A stretch of 64,000 nt of DNA, from the NCBI GenBank assembly GCA_031553875.1, contig JAVBKU010000003.1, positions 62,001 through 126,000 of the forward strand, given 5' to 3'. This document shows positions 34,086-42,608 of the stretch, piece by piece. The position numbers were made by a program, and so were the translations under genes. This DNA comes from JAVBKU01 sp031553875. GTDB taxonomy: Bacteria > Bacteroidota > Bacteroidia > Bacteroidales > Rikenellaceae. The notes beneath the pieces are model-generated. The model worked only from the letters and a program-made list of their open reading frames with translations, was not told the DNA's origin and searched no databases. Within the stretch, counting starts at the first letter, position 1, and every line of letters starts with the position of its first letter.

Positions 34086-34649
34086 TTATTTCTTATTAAA
34101 GAAATTCATCGTCCGCTCCAGGCCTATCGTACCGAAAGAGGTTATAGCGTCGGCGGCCGCCTTGAGTCGCTCGGGCAGGACTTTTTTCTCCTCGTCGCTC
34201 CAGCGGCCCAGCACATAGTCGACCTGCATCCCCTTGGGGAAGTCGCCGCCGATGCCGAACCGCATACGGGCGTAGCCTCCATGGCCTAGCGTGGCGTCGA
34301 TATGCTTGAGGCCGTTGTGGCCGCCATCGCTGCCCTTGGCGCGGATACGTATGGCGCCTAACGGCAGGGCGATGTCGTCGAGCACGATAAGCACGTTCTC
34401 CACCGGAATGTTCTGGTTCTGCATCCAGTAGTTGACCGCCTTGCCGCTGAGGTTCATGTACGTGGAGGGCTTGACCAGCACGAATATACGCCCTTTATAC
34501 CTCACCTCGGCGACGTCGCCGTAGCGGGCAGAGCTAAAAACAGCATTGGATGCCTCGGCAAAGGCATCCAATACTTTAAAACCTATGTTGTGGCGGGTGT
34601 CGGCGTATTCGGCGCCTATATTACCCAACCCCACTATGAGGTATTTCAC
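34086..34649 (-). CDS. pth: Peptidyl-tRNA hydrolase
   Basis: 187 residues. Key residues match E. coli Pth: Asn10 (GLGN), catalytic His20 (DTRHNIGF), Asn in TYMNLSG, Asp in VLDDIALPLG and Asn in GGHNGLKHI. Follows rplY by 17 nt; this rplY-pth pairing is widespread. Confidence 0.96.
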   Translation of the reverse strand: MKYLIVGLGNIGAEYADTRHNIGFKVLDAFAEASNAVFSSARYGDVAEVRYKGRIFVLVKPSTYMNLSGKAVNYWMQNQNIPVENVLIVLDDIALPLGAIRIRAKGSDGGHNGLKHIDATLGHGGYARMRFGIGGDFPKGMQVDYVLGRWSDEEKKVLPERLKAAADAITSFGTIGLERTMNFFNKK

Positions 34650-34666
34650 TTTTCAAGTGTTTAGGC

Positions 34667-35251
34667 TTACTTGCCTTCTGCGGCAGCAGCAGCGGCGGCA
34701 CCACGGGCGGCACGTGTCATCTTCACGGCGCACACGGCTGTGGTGGCGGGAGTAAGCAGGGTTACGTTCTCGTATGAGAGGTCGCCCACGAAGATCGACT
34801 TGCCGAGACCGAGCTCGGTAACGTCTATGATCAGCTCGTCGGGCAGGTTGTCCATTGTGGCGCTCACGCGGATCTTCCTCTTGCTGAGGGCCAGCTTACC
34901 GCCGAGCTTTACGCCTTCTGCGTTACCGGAGAGACGCACAGGAATGTCGATAGATATAGGCTTGCCGGGAACTACGTGGTAGAAATCTACGTGAAGGATC
35001 TCGTCGGTCACGGGGTGGTACTGTACCTCCCTCATCACGCCCACTTCCTTCTTACCTTCCACGTCGAACTCGACGAGGTATGATTTGGGGCTGAAAATAA
35101 GCTGTTTGAATTCTTTTACGCCTACGGAGAAGTGTACTGTTTCGCCGTTACCGTAGATGGTGCAGGGAACGAGTTCTTCGCTCCTTAAGCGTTTGCTCTC
35201 TTTTTTTCCGAAGTCGGCGCGCTTGGCACCTTTGATCTTGAGTGTTTCCAT
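34667..35251 (-). CDS. rplY: 50S ribosomal protein L25 (CTC form)
   Basis: 194 residues, long general-stress (CTC/TL5) form of bL25: N-terminal 5S rRNA-binding domain (ESKRLRSEELVPCTIYG, EVQYHPVTDEILHVDFYHV) and a C-terminal beta domain (IPVRLSGNAEGVKLGGKL). The tail is alanine-rich (RAARGAAAAAAAEGK). First gene of rplY-pth-hslR. Confidence 0.95.
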   Translation of the reverse strand: METLKIKGAKRADFGKKESKRLRSEELVPCTIYGNGETVHFSVGVKEFKQLIFSPKSYLVEFDVEGKKEVGVMREVQYHPVTDEILHVDFYHVVPGKPISIDIPVRLSGNAEGVKLGGKLALSKRKIRVSATMDNLPDELIIDVTELGLGKSIFVGDLSYENVTLLTPATTAVCAVKMTRAARGAAAAAAAEGK

Positions 35252-35336
35252 TGTGTGAAAATAAGTTAGGTTTTTATTAGACCGCTACTCAGTTCGCCCG
35301 AGAGAAGCCGGACGATCCCCATGACGGTTCGGGGTG

Positions 35337-35368
35337 CAAATATATGAATTCGTTTTGGTTTTTACAAA
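35337..35368 (-). promoter_or_regulatory. Promoter of rplY-pth
   Basis: Minus-strand TTTG (35365-35368), 20 nt, TATATTTG (35337-35344). Full consensus; leader about 80 nt. Confidence 0.85.
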
Positions 35369-35459
35369 TGATGTGTAGTTTAGTAGGGTGTTAGGTCTCT
35401 GCCGACACGCGAAGAAAGGAGATAATACAAAGGGTTTGACTCTAATAATTGGGTTTACG

Positions 35460-35580
35460 GCTCGCAGCCAGCGGAGTTGCGGATAAGCCTTTAGGCACAT
35501 CAGCCCTCCGCCTGGGGTAGCTGCGGGCTGACGGCCTTGCTCTGCAAGTCCGATTGTTTACCAAGGTAGTATTGGTAAAA
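35460..35580 (+). repeat. Dispersed intergenic repeat family 2, diverged copy E
   Basis: Aligns with D1/D2 through CAGCCAGCGGAG, AGCCTTTAGGC, CAGCCCTCCGCCTGGGG and GCGGGCTGACGG. About 27 nt further lies its own stem TTTACCAA / TTGGTAAA (35557-35579), unrelated in sequence to the D1/D2 stems but in the same relative position. It fills much of the 35252-35642 spacer, which otherwise holds only the two promoters. Confidence 0.7.
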
Positions 35581-35628
35581 CTGACTACACGAAATCGCCG
35601 GCGCCGTATAAAATTTCGCTGTTTTTCG

Positions 35629-35636
35629 TACCTTTG
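35629..35636 (+). promoter_or_regulatory. -7 box of the U32 gene
   Basis: TACCTTTG, full -7 match, ending 6 nt before the ATG at 35643, so the transcript would be leaderless or nearly so. No clear -33 TTTG. Confidence 0.5.
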
Positions 35637-35642
35637 CCTTGT

Positions 35643-37490
35643 ATGACCAGAATAGAACTCCTTGCCCCTGCCCGCGACTATGATACGGGCATAGCCGCCG
35701 TCGACCACGGCGCCGACGCCCTCTATATGGGCGGCCCGGCCTTCGGTGCGCGTCAGGCGGCGGGCAACGGAGCGGACGACGTGGCGAGGCTTGCGGAATA
35801 TGCTCGCCTCTTCGGGGTCAAGGTCTACGTGGCGATGAATACTCTGCTCGACGACTCCGACCTCGCGTCGGCCGAGAGCCAGGCGTGGGATATGTACCGT
35901 GTGGGCGCCGATGCCCTGATCGTGCAGGATATGGCTTTCCTGAGAATGAACCTGCCGCCTGTCGAGCTTCACGCTTCGACCCAGACCACCAATATCTCTC
36001 CTGAACGTGTAAAGTTCCTCGAAGACGTGGGTTTTTCGAGGGTGATACTCGAACGCGCGCTGTCGTTGGATGATATAAGGACCGTGCGCCGCGCCACTAA
36101 CGTGGAACTCGAAGCCTTCGTCCACGGGGCTATATGCGTGGGACACAGCGGGCAGTGCTACATGAGCCGCAGCATGAGCGGCCGCAGCGGTAACCGGGGC
36201 AGTTGCTCCCAGCCCTGCCGCCTGCCGTTCGACCTGCTCGATTCCGATATGAAACCCATCTCCCGCGGCCGCCACTTCCTTTCCTTACAAGACCTTAATC
36301 TGGGCGGAGATCTCGAAACACTTATAGATGCCGGGGTGACCTCGTTCAAGATCGAGGGTAGGCTCAAGGATGTCGACTATGTAAAAAATATCGTGGGCTG
36401 GTACCGCCGCCGCCTCGACGAAATAATATCTCACCGGGCCGATCTCGAAAAGGCTTCGTCCGGTAATGTAACTATCGGCTTCGACCCCGAGCCGTCGAAG
36501 AGTTTTTCTCGCGGGTTTACTCGTTACTTCTTAGACGCTGGAAGGCGTCGGGGGATCGCCTCGTTCTCCACACCCAAATCCACCGGCGAATACTTGGGCG
36601 AGGTGTTGTCCGTTGACCGCGACAGTATAATAGTGGCGTGCAGCGAGGAGGTGAATCCCGGCGACGGCATATGTTACGCCGACCCCAAGGGGGCTTTGCA
36701 GGGTACGAACGTCAACTCCTGCGGTCCTACGGGATACCCCGGCCAGTTGCGAATCTTTCCGCAGAAGGTGGGCGGTTTCGCCCCCGGAACGGATATATAC
36801 CGCAACTACGATCACGCTTTCGCCCGCATCATGGATCGCGCCCGCATACGCAGGAGTATCGAGGTGGCGGCAGTGGTGGATCTCGGGGCGGAGGAGGTAA
36901 CCCTCACCCTCGATTGTAGCGGGGTCTCGGCCTCCGCAGTGGCGGCCGGTCCGTTCGACGCGGCCCGCGACGAGGATAAGGCGCTCGACACCATCCGTCG
37001 GCAGGTGGCCCGCAGCGGCGACACTATATTCGATGTAACCGATGTGAAGATAAGTGGTGAGGCAAGGTTTATTCCCGTGTCCGTACTTAATGACCTGCGT
37101 CGCCGTGCTTTGGAAAAGTTAGAGGAGGTTGTGGCTGCAAACCAAGCCAAGGTTGAAGCCAGTCGGGAGGAAAGGCCCGTAACTTACCCCTTGAAGACCA
37201 TCGATTGCGACCTCAATATTACCAATAAACTCTCTTCGGCTTTCTACGCCTCACATGGTGTCGATGTTGCGGCCCTGCCTCCGTGCAGGGAGGGGGCCTC
37301 CGACCTTTTGGGGCAGGAGGTGATGCGTACGCGCTACTGCCTGCGCGAGGAGATGGGCGAGTGCCTCAAGGAGTCGCCCAAATATCGGGGCCCGCTTTTC
37401 CTGCGCCATGGGCCGTATCTTTACGAGCTGAAATTTGATTGCCGCAGGTGTGGTATGAATGTGATATACAGGGGTAAGGCGAAAGTGTAA
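35643..37490 (+). CDS. U32 family protein, RlhA-like hydroxylase
   Basis: 615 residues from ATG 35643. N-terminal U32 barrel (IELLAPARDYDTGIAAVDHG) with the signature EAFVHGAICVGHSGQC and the cysteine cluster GSCSQPCR that supports an Fe-S centre, then a DUF3656-like region (residues about 370-470) and C-terminal cysteines RYCLREEMGECL and FDCRRCGMN. E. coli RlhA, with the same long architecture, hydroxylates C2501 of 23S rRNA; TrhP, which modifies tRNA uridine, is shorter. RlhA-like is the better fit. Also annotated as collagenase-like protease. Confidence 0.87.
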   Translation: MTRIELLAPARDYDTGIAAVDHGADALYMGGPAFGARQAAGNGADDVARLAEYARLFGVKVYVAMNTLLDDSDLASAESQAWDMYRVGADALIVQDMAFLRMNLPPVELHASTQTTNISPERVKFLEDVGFSRVILERALSLDDIRTVRRATNVELEAFVHGAICVGHSGQCYMSRSMSGRSGNRGSCSQPCRLPFDLLDSDMKPISRGRHFLSLQDLNLGGDLETLIDAGVTSFKIEGRLKDVDYVKNIVGWYRRRLDEIISHRADLEKASSGNVTIGFDPEPSKSFSRGFTRYFLDAGRRRGIASFSTPKSTGEYLGEVLSVDRDSIIVACSEEVNPGDGICYADPKGALQGTNVNSCGPTGYPGQLRIFPQKVGGFAPGTDIYRNYDHAFARIMDRARIRRSIEVAAVVDLGAEEVTLTLDCSGVSASAVAAGPFDAARDEDKALDTIRRQVARSGDTIFDVTDVKISGEARFIPVSVLNDLRRRALEKLEEVVAANQAKVEASREERPVTYPLKTIDCDLNITNKLSSAFYASHGVDVAALPPCREGASDLLGQEVMRTRYCLREEMGECLKESPKYRGPLFLRHGPYLYELKFDCRRCGMNVIYRGKAKV

Positions 37491-37502
37491 TATTGGTTTT
37501 TG

Positions 37503-37601
37503 GTCTGCCGCCGGCGGAGGGCTAAAACGAGCCTAAAGCGAGGAGCAGCCCGCCGCATTGGGGCGGCGGCGGACTGCCGAACTTTGCATAAACAAAGTTC
37601 G
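37503..37601 (+). repeat. Dispersed intergenic repeat family 2, copy D2, with companion stem-loop
   Basis: Body 37503-37576 nearly identical to D1. The companion stem is CGAACTTT / AAAGTTCG (37578-37601), against CGACCTTT / AAAGGTCG in D1: both sides of the changed pair have changed together. Between two same-strand genes. Confidence 0.85.
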
Positions 37602-37653
37602 ATAAATACGGAATAAATAATTTCTTGAAAGTACAAATACATATAAATACCCT

Positions 37654-38541
37654 ATGACGAATCCCACCCTCCTCACCCCCTCATGGGAAGATTACGAGCT
37701 GATCGACAGCGGCGACTACGAGAAGCTCGAACGCTTCGGGCAGTACGTCACCCGTCGTCCCGAGCCGCAGGCCATATGGCATAAGTCGCTCTCCGAGGGC
37801 GAGTGGGAGCGACTATCCCATGCCGTGTTCGCTCGCGGAGGACATAGCGAGGAGAGAGGTGAGTGGCGGTGCCGTCCGCAGATGCCAGGCCAATGGACGG
37901 TGGGCTATAAATATAAATCCATGTCTCTGAAAATGCGCCTCGGCCTCACCTCGTTCAAACATGTGGGTATATTTCCCGAGCAGGCCGAGAATTGGAATTT
38001 CCTCTACGACTTTCTTTCCGGCGGCGCGAACGGCGAAAAAAAGCAGGTGCTCAACCTCTTCGCGTACACGGGCGGGGCGACCCTGGCCGCGGCGGCGGCA
38101 GGCGCGGAGGTGACTCATGTCGATTCTGTGAAACAGGTGGTGAGCTGGGCCAGGGAGAATATGGAGGCCTCGGGCCTCGACGGGGTGCGCTGGATCGTCG
38201 ACGACGCCCTGAAGTTCGCCCGCAGGGAGGTGAAGCGGGGCCGGAAGTATGACGCGATCATTATCGACCCTCCCGCCTACGGCCGCGGTCCCGACGGCGA
38301 AAAATGGATACTCGAAGAGAACCTATCTGAGATGTTAGACCTCTGCGCGGAATTGCTTAAACCGTCCGGCAGTTGCCTGATACTCAATCTCTATTCTATG
38401 GGACTGTCGGCGCTCCTGGCCCACGGCATCGTGAAGCAGGCCTTTGGCGCCGCCCGCGGCGAACAATTCGGCGAACTCTACTTCACCGACCGTGGCGGCA
38501 AGTCGCTGCCCCTGGGGGTGTATTGCAGGATAATAAGATAA
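37654..38541 (+). CDS. Class I SAM-dependent RNA methyltransferase (RlmI/RlmL-C-like)
   Basis: 295 residues. SAM motif I LNLFAYTGGATLAAAAAGAE, VDSVKQVVSWARENM, motif IV IIIDPPAYGRGP and SCLILNLYSMG. The DPPAYG motif and the NLFAYTGG loop are those of 23S rRNA m5C/m2G methyltransferases of the RlmI group; there is no N-terminal PUA domain. The exact target is undetermined. Confidence 0.85.
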   Translation: MTNPTLLTPSWEDYELIDSGDYEKLERFGQYVTRRPEPQAIWHKSLSEGEWERLSHAVFARGGHSEERGEWRCRPQMPGQWTVGYKYKSMSLKMRLGLTSFKHVGIFPEQAENWNFLYDFLSGGANGEKKQVLNLFAYTGGATLAAAAAGAEVTHVDSVKQVVSWARENMEASGLDGVRWIVDDALKFARREVKRGRKYDAIIIDPPAYGRGPDGEKWILEENLSEMLDLCAELLKPSGSCLILNLYSMGLSALLAHGIVKQAFGAARGEQFGELYFTDRGGKSLPLGVYCRIIR

Positions 38542-38560
38542 GTATGGGTATTGCGATCTG

Positions 38561-38601
38561 CGGCGGAGGCTTGTTCACAGCAAGCCTCCGCCGTTTTTTT
38601 T
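38561..38601 (+). terminator. Strong intrinsic terminator after the methyltransferase gene
   Basis: CGGCGGAGGCTTG / CAAGCCTCCGCCG, 13-bp perfect stem, followed by eight T. Confidence 0.95.
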
Positions 38602-38666
38602 GCAGTTATGAAGACGACCTTTGCCGCCTGTGCGTTAATGTTTCCAAATTGTACTGTAAATAACGT

Positions 38667-38713
38667 CATCTCCGCGGCTGCGGGGGTCGGCCGCAGGCCG
38701 AGCCGCGGAGATG
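38667..38713. repeat. Perfect 13-bp inverted repeat upstream of tkt
   Basis: CATCTCCGCGGCT / AGCCGCGGAGATG around a GC-rich centre that can itself pair (GGCCGCAGGCC). No T-tract. The remaining spacer 38714-38901 contains only the tkt promoter. Confidence 0.6.
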
Positions 38714-38822
38714 AGCATCGCCGTACGCGATGCAAATACCAGAGACCGATAATAAAAAACACCCTGCAAATCTCCCTTTCCAACCACTGTCACCCAACTC
38801 CTGTTTTTTATACATAAAGCCC

Positions 38823-38853
38823 TTTATTCTTTGGGATAATATTCCTACCTTTG
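38823..38853 (+). promoter_or_regulatory. Promoter of tkt
   Basis: TTTA (38823-38826, one mismatch), 19 nt, TACCTTTG (38846-38853). Leader about 42 nt. Confidence 0.6.
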
Positions 38854-38901
38854 TAGGAGTGTATAAACCTGTCTATAATCTCCCAAAACAACATATCAAA
38901 C

Positions 38902-40929
38902 ATGGCTGAAAAAGCACTTCTCGCAGCGGATAACATCAGGATCTTAGTAGCCTCAATGGTCGAAAAAGCCAAATCGGGCCACCCCGGCGGCGCAATGGGC
39001 GGCGCCGATTTCATTAACGTACTTTACTCTGAATTCTTAAAGTACGACCCCAACGACCTGAGCTATCCGTTCCGCGACCGCTTCTTCCTCGATCCGGGCC
39101 ACATGTCGCCGATGCTCTATTCGGTACAGGCTTTGGCGGGTTACTATTCCCTCGACGACCTTAAAAATTTCAGGCAGTGGGGTAGCGTGACTCCGGGGCA
39201 TCCTGAATGGGACCTCTCCCACGGTATCGAGAACACCTCCGGCCCCCTGGGCCAGGGTCATGCCATGGCTTTAGGCTCGGCTATCGTGGAACGCTTTATG
39301 GCCGCCACGTTCGGCGAGTGGACAGCCCACAAGACGTACGTATTCATCTCCGACGGGGGTATACAGGAGGAGATATCGCAGGGCGTGGGCCGCATAGCCG
39401 GCCACCTAGGCCTGAGCAACTATATAATGTTCTACGACTCCAACAACATACAGCTCTCGACCAAGGTCGACGAGGTGTCGGGCGAGGATGTGGTGGCCAA
39501 GTACGAGGCTTGGGGGTGGAACGTGATATCCATCGACGGCAACGATGCAGAGGAAGTGCGCATGGCGCTCACCAGGGCCAGGGCCGAAACCGAAAAACCC
39601 ACTCTTATCGTAGGCCACACTGTGATGGGTAAGGGCTCGCTGGGCAAGGAGGGCGAGAACTTCGAGAACAGGGTGTCGACCCACGGCCAGCCCCTTTCGG
39701 CCGCCGGTGTTGACGTCGAAAAGACTATAAACAATCTGGGAGGTAATCCCGCCGATCCGTTCGTTATCTACGACGAGGTGAAGAAAATTTACGCTTCACG
39801 CAGGGCGGAGCTCGAGAAAATGGTGGCCGTACGCAAGGAAGAGGAGGCCGCGTGGCGCTCAGCCAACCCCCCGCTCGCAGCCAAGTTAGACAAGTTCTTA
39901 AAGGGCAAGCCCTCGGACCTCGACTTCTCGAAGGTGTCTATCGGCGAGAACGTCGCTACACGTACGGCGTCGGCTTCGGTGCTCTCTTTCTTCGGCGACG
40001 CGGTTGAAAATATGATGGTATCTTCAGCCGACCTCAGTAACTCGGACAAGACCGACGGCTTCCTCAAGAAGACCAAAGACATAACCAAACTCGATTTTTC
40101 GGGACGTTTCCTCCAGGCAGGAGTGTGCGAGCTTACCATGGCGTGCGTTATCAACGGTATGGCCCTACACGGGGGTGTGGTGCCCGCGTGCGGTACGTTC
40201 TTCGTATTCTCCGACTATATGAAGCCTGCCGTGAGGCTGGCGGCCCTGATGCGCCTGCCGGTGACATATATCTGGACGCATGACTCGTTCCGCGTGGGCG
40301 AGGACGGTCCTACCCACCAACCCGTGGAGCATGAGATGCAGATGCGCCTGCTGGAGCACCTGCACAACCATCGCGGCGAACGCTCGATGGTAGTGTTGCG
40401 TCCGGCAGACGGAGCTGAAACCGTGGCGGCATGGGAGATAGCTATGAAGAGCGAACGCCCCGTGGCCCTCATCCTCTCGCGCCAGAACGTGAAGGATATA
40501 CCCGCTATGAAGGGCGACCGCAGGGAGGAAGCGCGTCAGGCGGCGAAGGGAGCTTATGTGGTGATGGACTGCGCGGGCAAGCCCGACATCGTCCTGCTTG
40601 CCGACGGCTCGGAGGTGTCGACCCTGATAGACGGCGCTAAGAAGTTAGTCGAAGAGGGCGTGAAGGTGAGGGTGGTGTCTGTTCCCTCCGAGGGTCTGTT
40701 CATGGACCAGAGCGAGGAGTACCGCCGCAGTGTGTTGCCCGACGGCGTAAAGCGTTTCGGCCTTACATCGGGCCTGTCGCTCACCCTGAGCGGCCTTGTT
40801 GGCGCCGATGGAGAGGTATTCGGTATGAACCACTTCGGCTACTCGGCCCCCTTCAGCGTGCTGGACGAAAAGTTCGGTTTCTCGGGAGAGAACGTCTACG
40901 CCCAGGTGCGTAAGATGCTCAAGGGTTAA
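38902..40929 (+). CDS. tkt: Transketolase
   Basis: 675 residues, full-length. Thiamine diphosphate enzyme of the non-oxidative pentose phosphate pathway. KSGHPGGAMGGAD and GPLGQGHAMALG near the N-terminus; the TPP/metal motif reads SDGGIQEE...DSNNIQ, where many transketolases have GDGCxxEG, a variation I believe is shared by relatives. The pyrimidine domain has YIWTHDSFRVGEDGPTHQPV with the substrate His/Arg residues. Likely monocistronic. Confidence 0.95.
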   Translation: MAEKALLAADNIRILVASMVEKAKSGHPGGAMGGADFINVLYSEFLKYDPNDLSYPFRDRFFLDPGHMSPMLYSVQALAGYYSLDDLKNFRQWGSVTPGHPEWDLSHGIENTSGPLGQGHAMALGSAIVERFMAATFGEWTAHKTYVFISDGGIQEEISQGVGRIAGHLGLSNYIMFYDSNNIQLSTKVDEVSGEDVVAKYEAWGWNVISIDGNDAEEVRMALTRARAETEKPTLIVGHTVMGKGSLGKEGENFENRVSTHGQPLSAAGVDVEKTINNLGGNPADPFVIYDEVKKIYASRRAELEKMVAVRKEEEAAWRSANPPLAAKLDKFLKGKPSDLDFSKVSIGENVATRTASASVLSFFGDAVENMMVSSADLSNSDKTDGFLKKTKDITKLDFSGRFLQAGVCELTMACVINGMALHGGVVPACGTFFVFSDYMKPAVRLAALMRLPVTYIWTHDSFRVGEDGPTHQPVEHEMQMRLLEHLHNHRGERSMVVLRPADGAETVAAWEIAMKSERPVALILSRQNVKDIPAMKGDRREEARQAAKGAYVVMDCAGKPDIVLLADGSEVSTLIDGAKKLVEEGVKVRVVSVPSEGLFMDQSEEYRRSVLPDGVKRFGLTSGLSLTLSGLVGADGEVFGMNHFGYSAPFSVLDEKFGFSGENVYAQVRKMLKG

Positions 40930-40948
40930 CCGGTTTACGGATTGACAT

Positions 40949-40975
40949 GGCGGCCGGAAGTAGTATAAGGCCGCC
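40949..40975 (+). terminator. Possible terminator of tkt
   Basis: GGCGGCC / GGCCGCC stem with a 13-nt loop, followed by a T/A-rich CTTATATATATTTT. Weak but well placed. Confidence 0.5.
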
Positions 40976-40999
40976 CTTATATATATTTTACTACACTGG

Positions 41000-41545
41000 A
41001 TGGAGCGCAGGTTCAAATACTCTTTCGACAAGCGGGCGCGCCGCACTACATGGGCGGTCTGCGCCGCCATAGCGCTCCTGTTCGCCGCGTTCTACCTCTA
41101 TATAGGCATGGGGAGCGTGGCGGCCTATTTTCCCGCGTGGGTGCTGTCGATAGTGTTCATGCTGCTGGTGATCTACCTGCTGTCGATTCCGAGGTTTATC
41201 CTGGTTAACAATGATGTGTTCGAGATACATTGCGCCGTGGAGCTGACCAAGATCTACGTTGAGGATATCGACGAGGTGAGGGTGATGCACCGCAATGAGA
41301 TACGCAGCTCTTTCCCCGTGTTGGGAAGTTACGCTTTCGGCGGATACTACGGCTACTACTTCAATCCGGCCGATTTCTCGGTGTTCAAGATGTATGCTTC
41401 CAAGTGGAGTGACTTCGTGATGATAAGGGACATATATGAGGATGTGTACGTCGTTAACTGTGATGAGCCCGAAGAGCTGGTGAAGTTAGTGTCCGAGGCG
41501 AGAGACCGCAGGCGCGAAGAGATAAAATCACATATAGAAGGATAA
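41000..41545 (+). CDS. Membrane protein with bacterial PH domain
   Basis: 181 residues. Two membrane helices near the N-terminus (about 20-39 and 43-62), then a PH-like beta domain (FILVNNDVFEIHCAVELTK, VEDIDEVRVMHR, DVYVVNCDEPEELVKLV). Resembles bPH_6/PF10882 proteins; ligand unknown. 20 nt upstream of the DHH gene, so likely co-transcribed with it and the thioesterase. Confidence 0.75.
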   Translation: MERRFKYSFDKRARRTTWAVCAAIALLFAAFYLYIGMGSVAAYFPAWVLSIVFMLLVIYLLSIPRFILVNNDVFEIHCAVELTKIYVEDIDEVRVMHRNEIRSSFPVLGSYAFGGYYGYYFNPADFSVFKMYASKWSDFVMIRDIYEDVYVVNCDEPEELVKLVSEARDRRREEIKSHIEG

Positions 41546-41565
41546 TATTATATAAATACAGATTT

Positions 41566-42588
41566 ATGCGGGATAAGAGGATAGAGGATTTAAAGGAGAT
41601 GATAGGGGGCGGGCCCCTGAAAATAGCGGTACTATCGCACCACAACCCCGATGGAGATACCGTAGGCGCGGCACTGGCATGGGGCACATACCTGCGTAAG
41701 CTGGGCCACGAGGTGAAGTGCATAGCGCCCAATAACTATCCCTACTTCCTGAACTGGATGGGCGGAGTGAGCGATATTGGCGTCTTCAAGGAGGACAAGG
41801 ACGGATCGCTTTACGCTTTCGTAGCCTCGGCCGACCTGCTTTTCTGTATCGACTTCAATCAGATCGACCGCCTCGAGGGCCTTTCGGCCGCTATACATGC
41901 CAATACCGTGGCAAAGAGGATCATGGTCGACCACCATCCCGATCCCCCGCACGACTACGACCTGATGTTCTCCTATCCGTCGATGTCGTCCACTTCGGTC
42001 ATCATGTACCATATACTCAACGACCTGGGAGCTATGGATATGGTCGACAAGGATATGGCTGAGGCGCTCTACGTCGGGATCATGACCGACACGGGCAATT
42101 TCAGCTACAGCAACCTCGACGCCGACCTGTTCCGCGCCGTGGCTGTCCTGCTCGACAAGGGTATAAATATCCCGAAGATCAACAGCGCCATTTACAACAC
42201 TTTCTCGGAGGACAGGATGCGTATGTTGGGCTACGTGCTCTACGAGAAAATGGAGATAATGAAAGAGTACGGCGCGGCTTGCATATCGCTCTCGGAGGCC
42301 GAGCTCAAGAGGTTCAACTTCCGCCCGGGCGACAGCGAGGGTTTTGTGAATCAGCCGCTGAGCATCGACGGCGTGTCCATGACAGCCCTGTTTACCGAAA
42401 ATTCCAAGTATGTGAGGGTATCGCTCCGTTCGCAGGGCGATATCGACGTCAATATCTTCGCCCGCAAATACTTCTCTGGCGGCGGGCATAAGAACGCCTC
42501 CGGCGGCCGCTCGTTCGACTCCCTGGCCAAGACCGTGGAGAGATATAAGGACGCCGTGAAGGAGTACCTGGCCGACAGGAAGAAATAG
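41566..42588 (+). CDS. nrnA: DHH-family phosphoesterase (NrnA-like oligoribonuclease/pAp phosphatase)
   Basis: 340 residues. Motif I SHHNPDGDTVGAALA, motif II CIDFN, motif III IMVDHHPDP and TDTGNFSYSN, with the C-terminal DHHA1 motif SGGGHKNASGG. NrnA degrades nanoRNA and pAp. In Bacteroidota some relatives degrade cyclic dinucleotide products, so specificity is not fixed by sequence. Confidence 0.9.
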   Translation: MRDKRIEDLKEMIGGGPLKIAVLSHHNPDGDTVGAALAWGTYLRKLGHEVKCIAPNNYPYFLNWMGGVSDIGVFKEDKDGSLYAFVASADLLFCIDFNQIDRLEGLSAAIHANTVAKRIMVDHHPDPPHDYDLMFSYPSMSSTSVIMYHILNDLGAMDMVDKDMAEALYVGIMTDTGNFSYSNLDADLFRAVAVLLDKGINIPKINSAIYNTFSEDRMRMLGYVLYEKMEIMKEYGAACISLSEAELKRFNFRPGDSEGFVNQPLSIDGVSMTALFTENSKYVRVSLRSQGDIDVNIFARKYFSGGGHKNASGGRSFDSLAKTVERYKDAVKEYLADRKK

Positions 42589-42608
42589 TCTATATAAAAT
42601 ATTCATAT

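Noticed and set aside
31123..37601. CRISPR array interpretation of the repeats
   Set aside because: Repeats are 75-170 bp, few, irregularly spaced and separated by genes; there are no short regular spacers and no cas genes.
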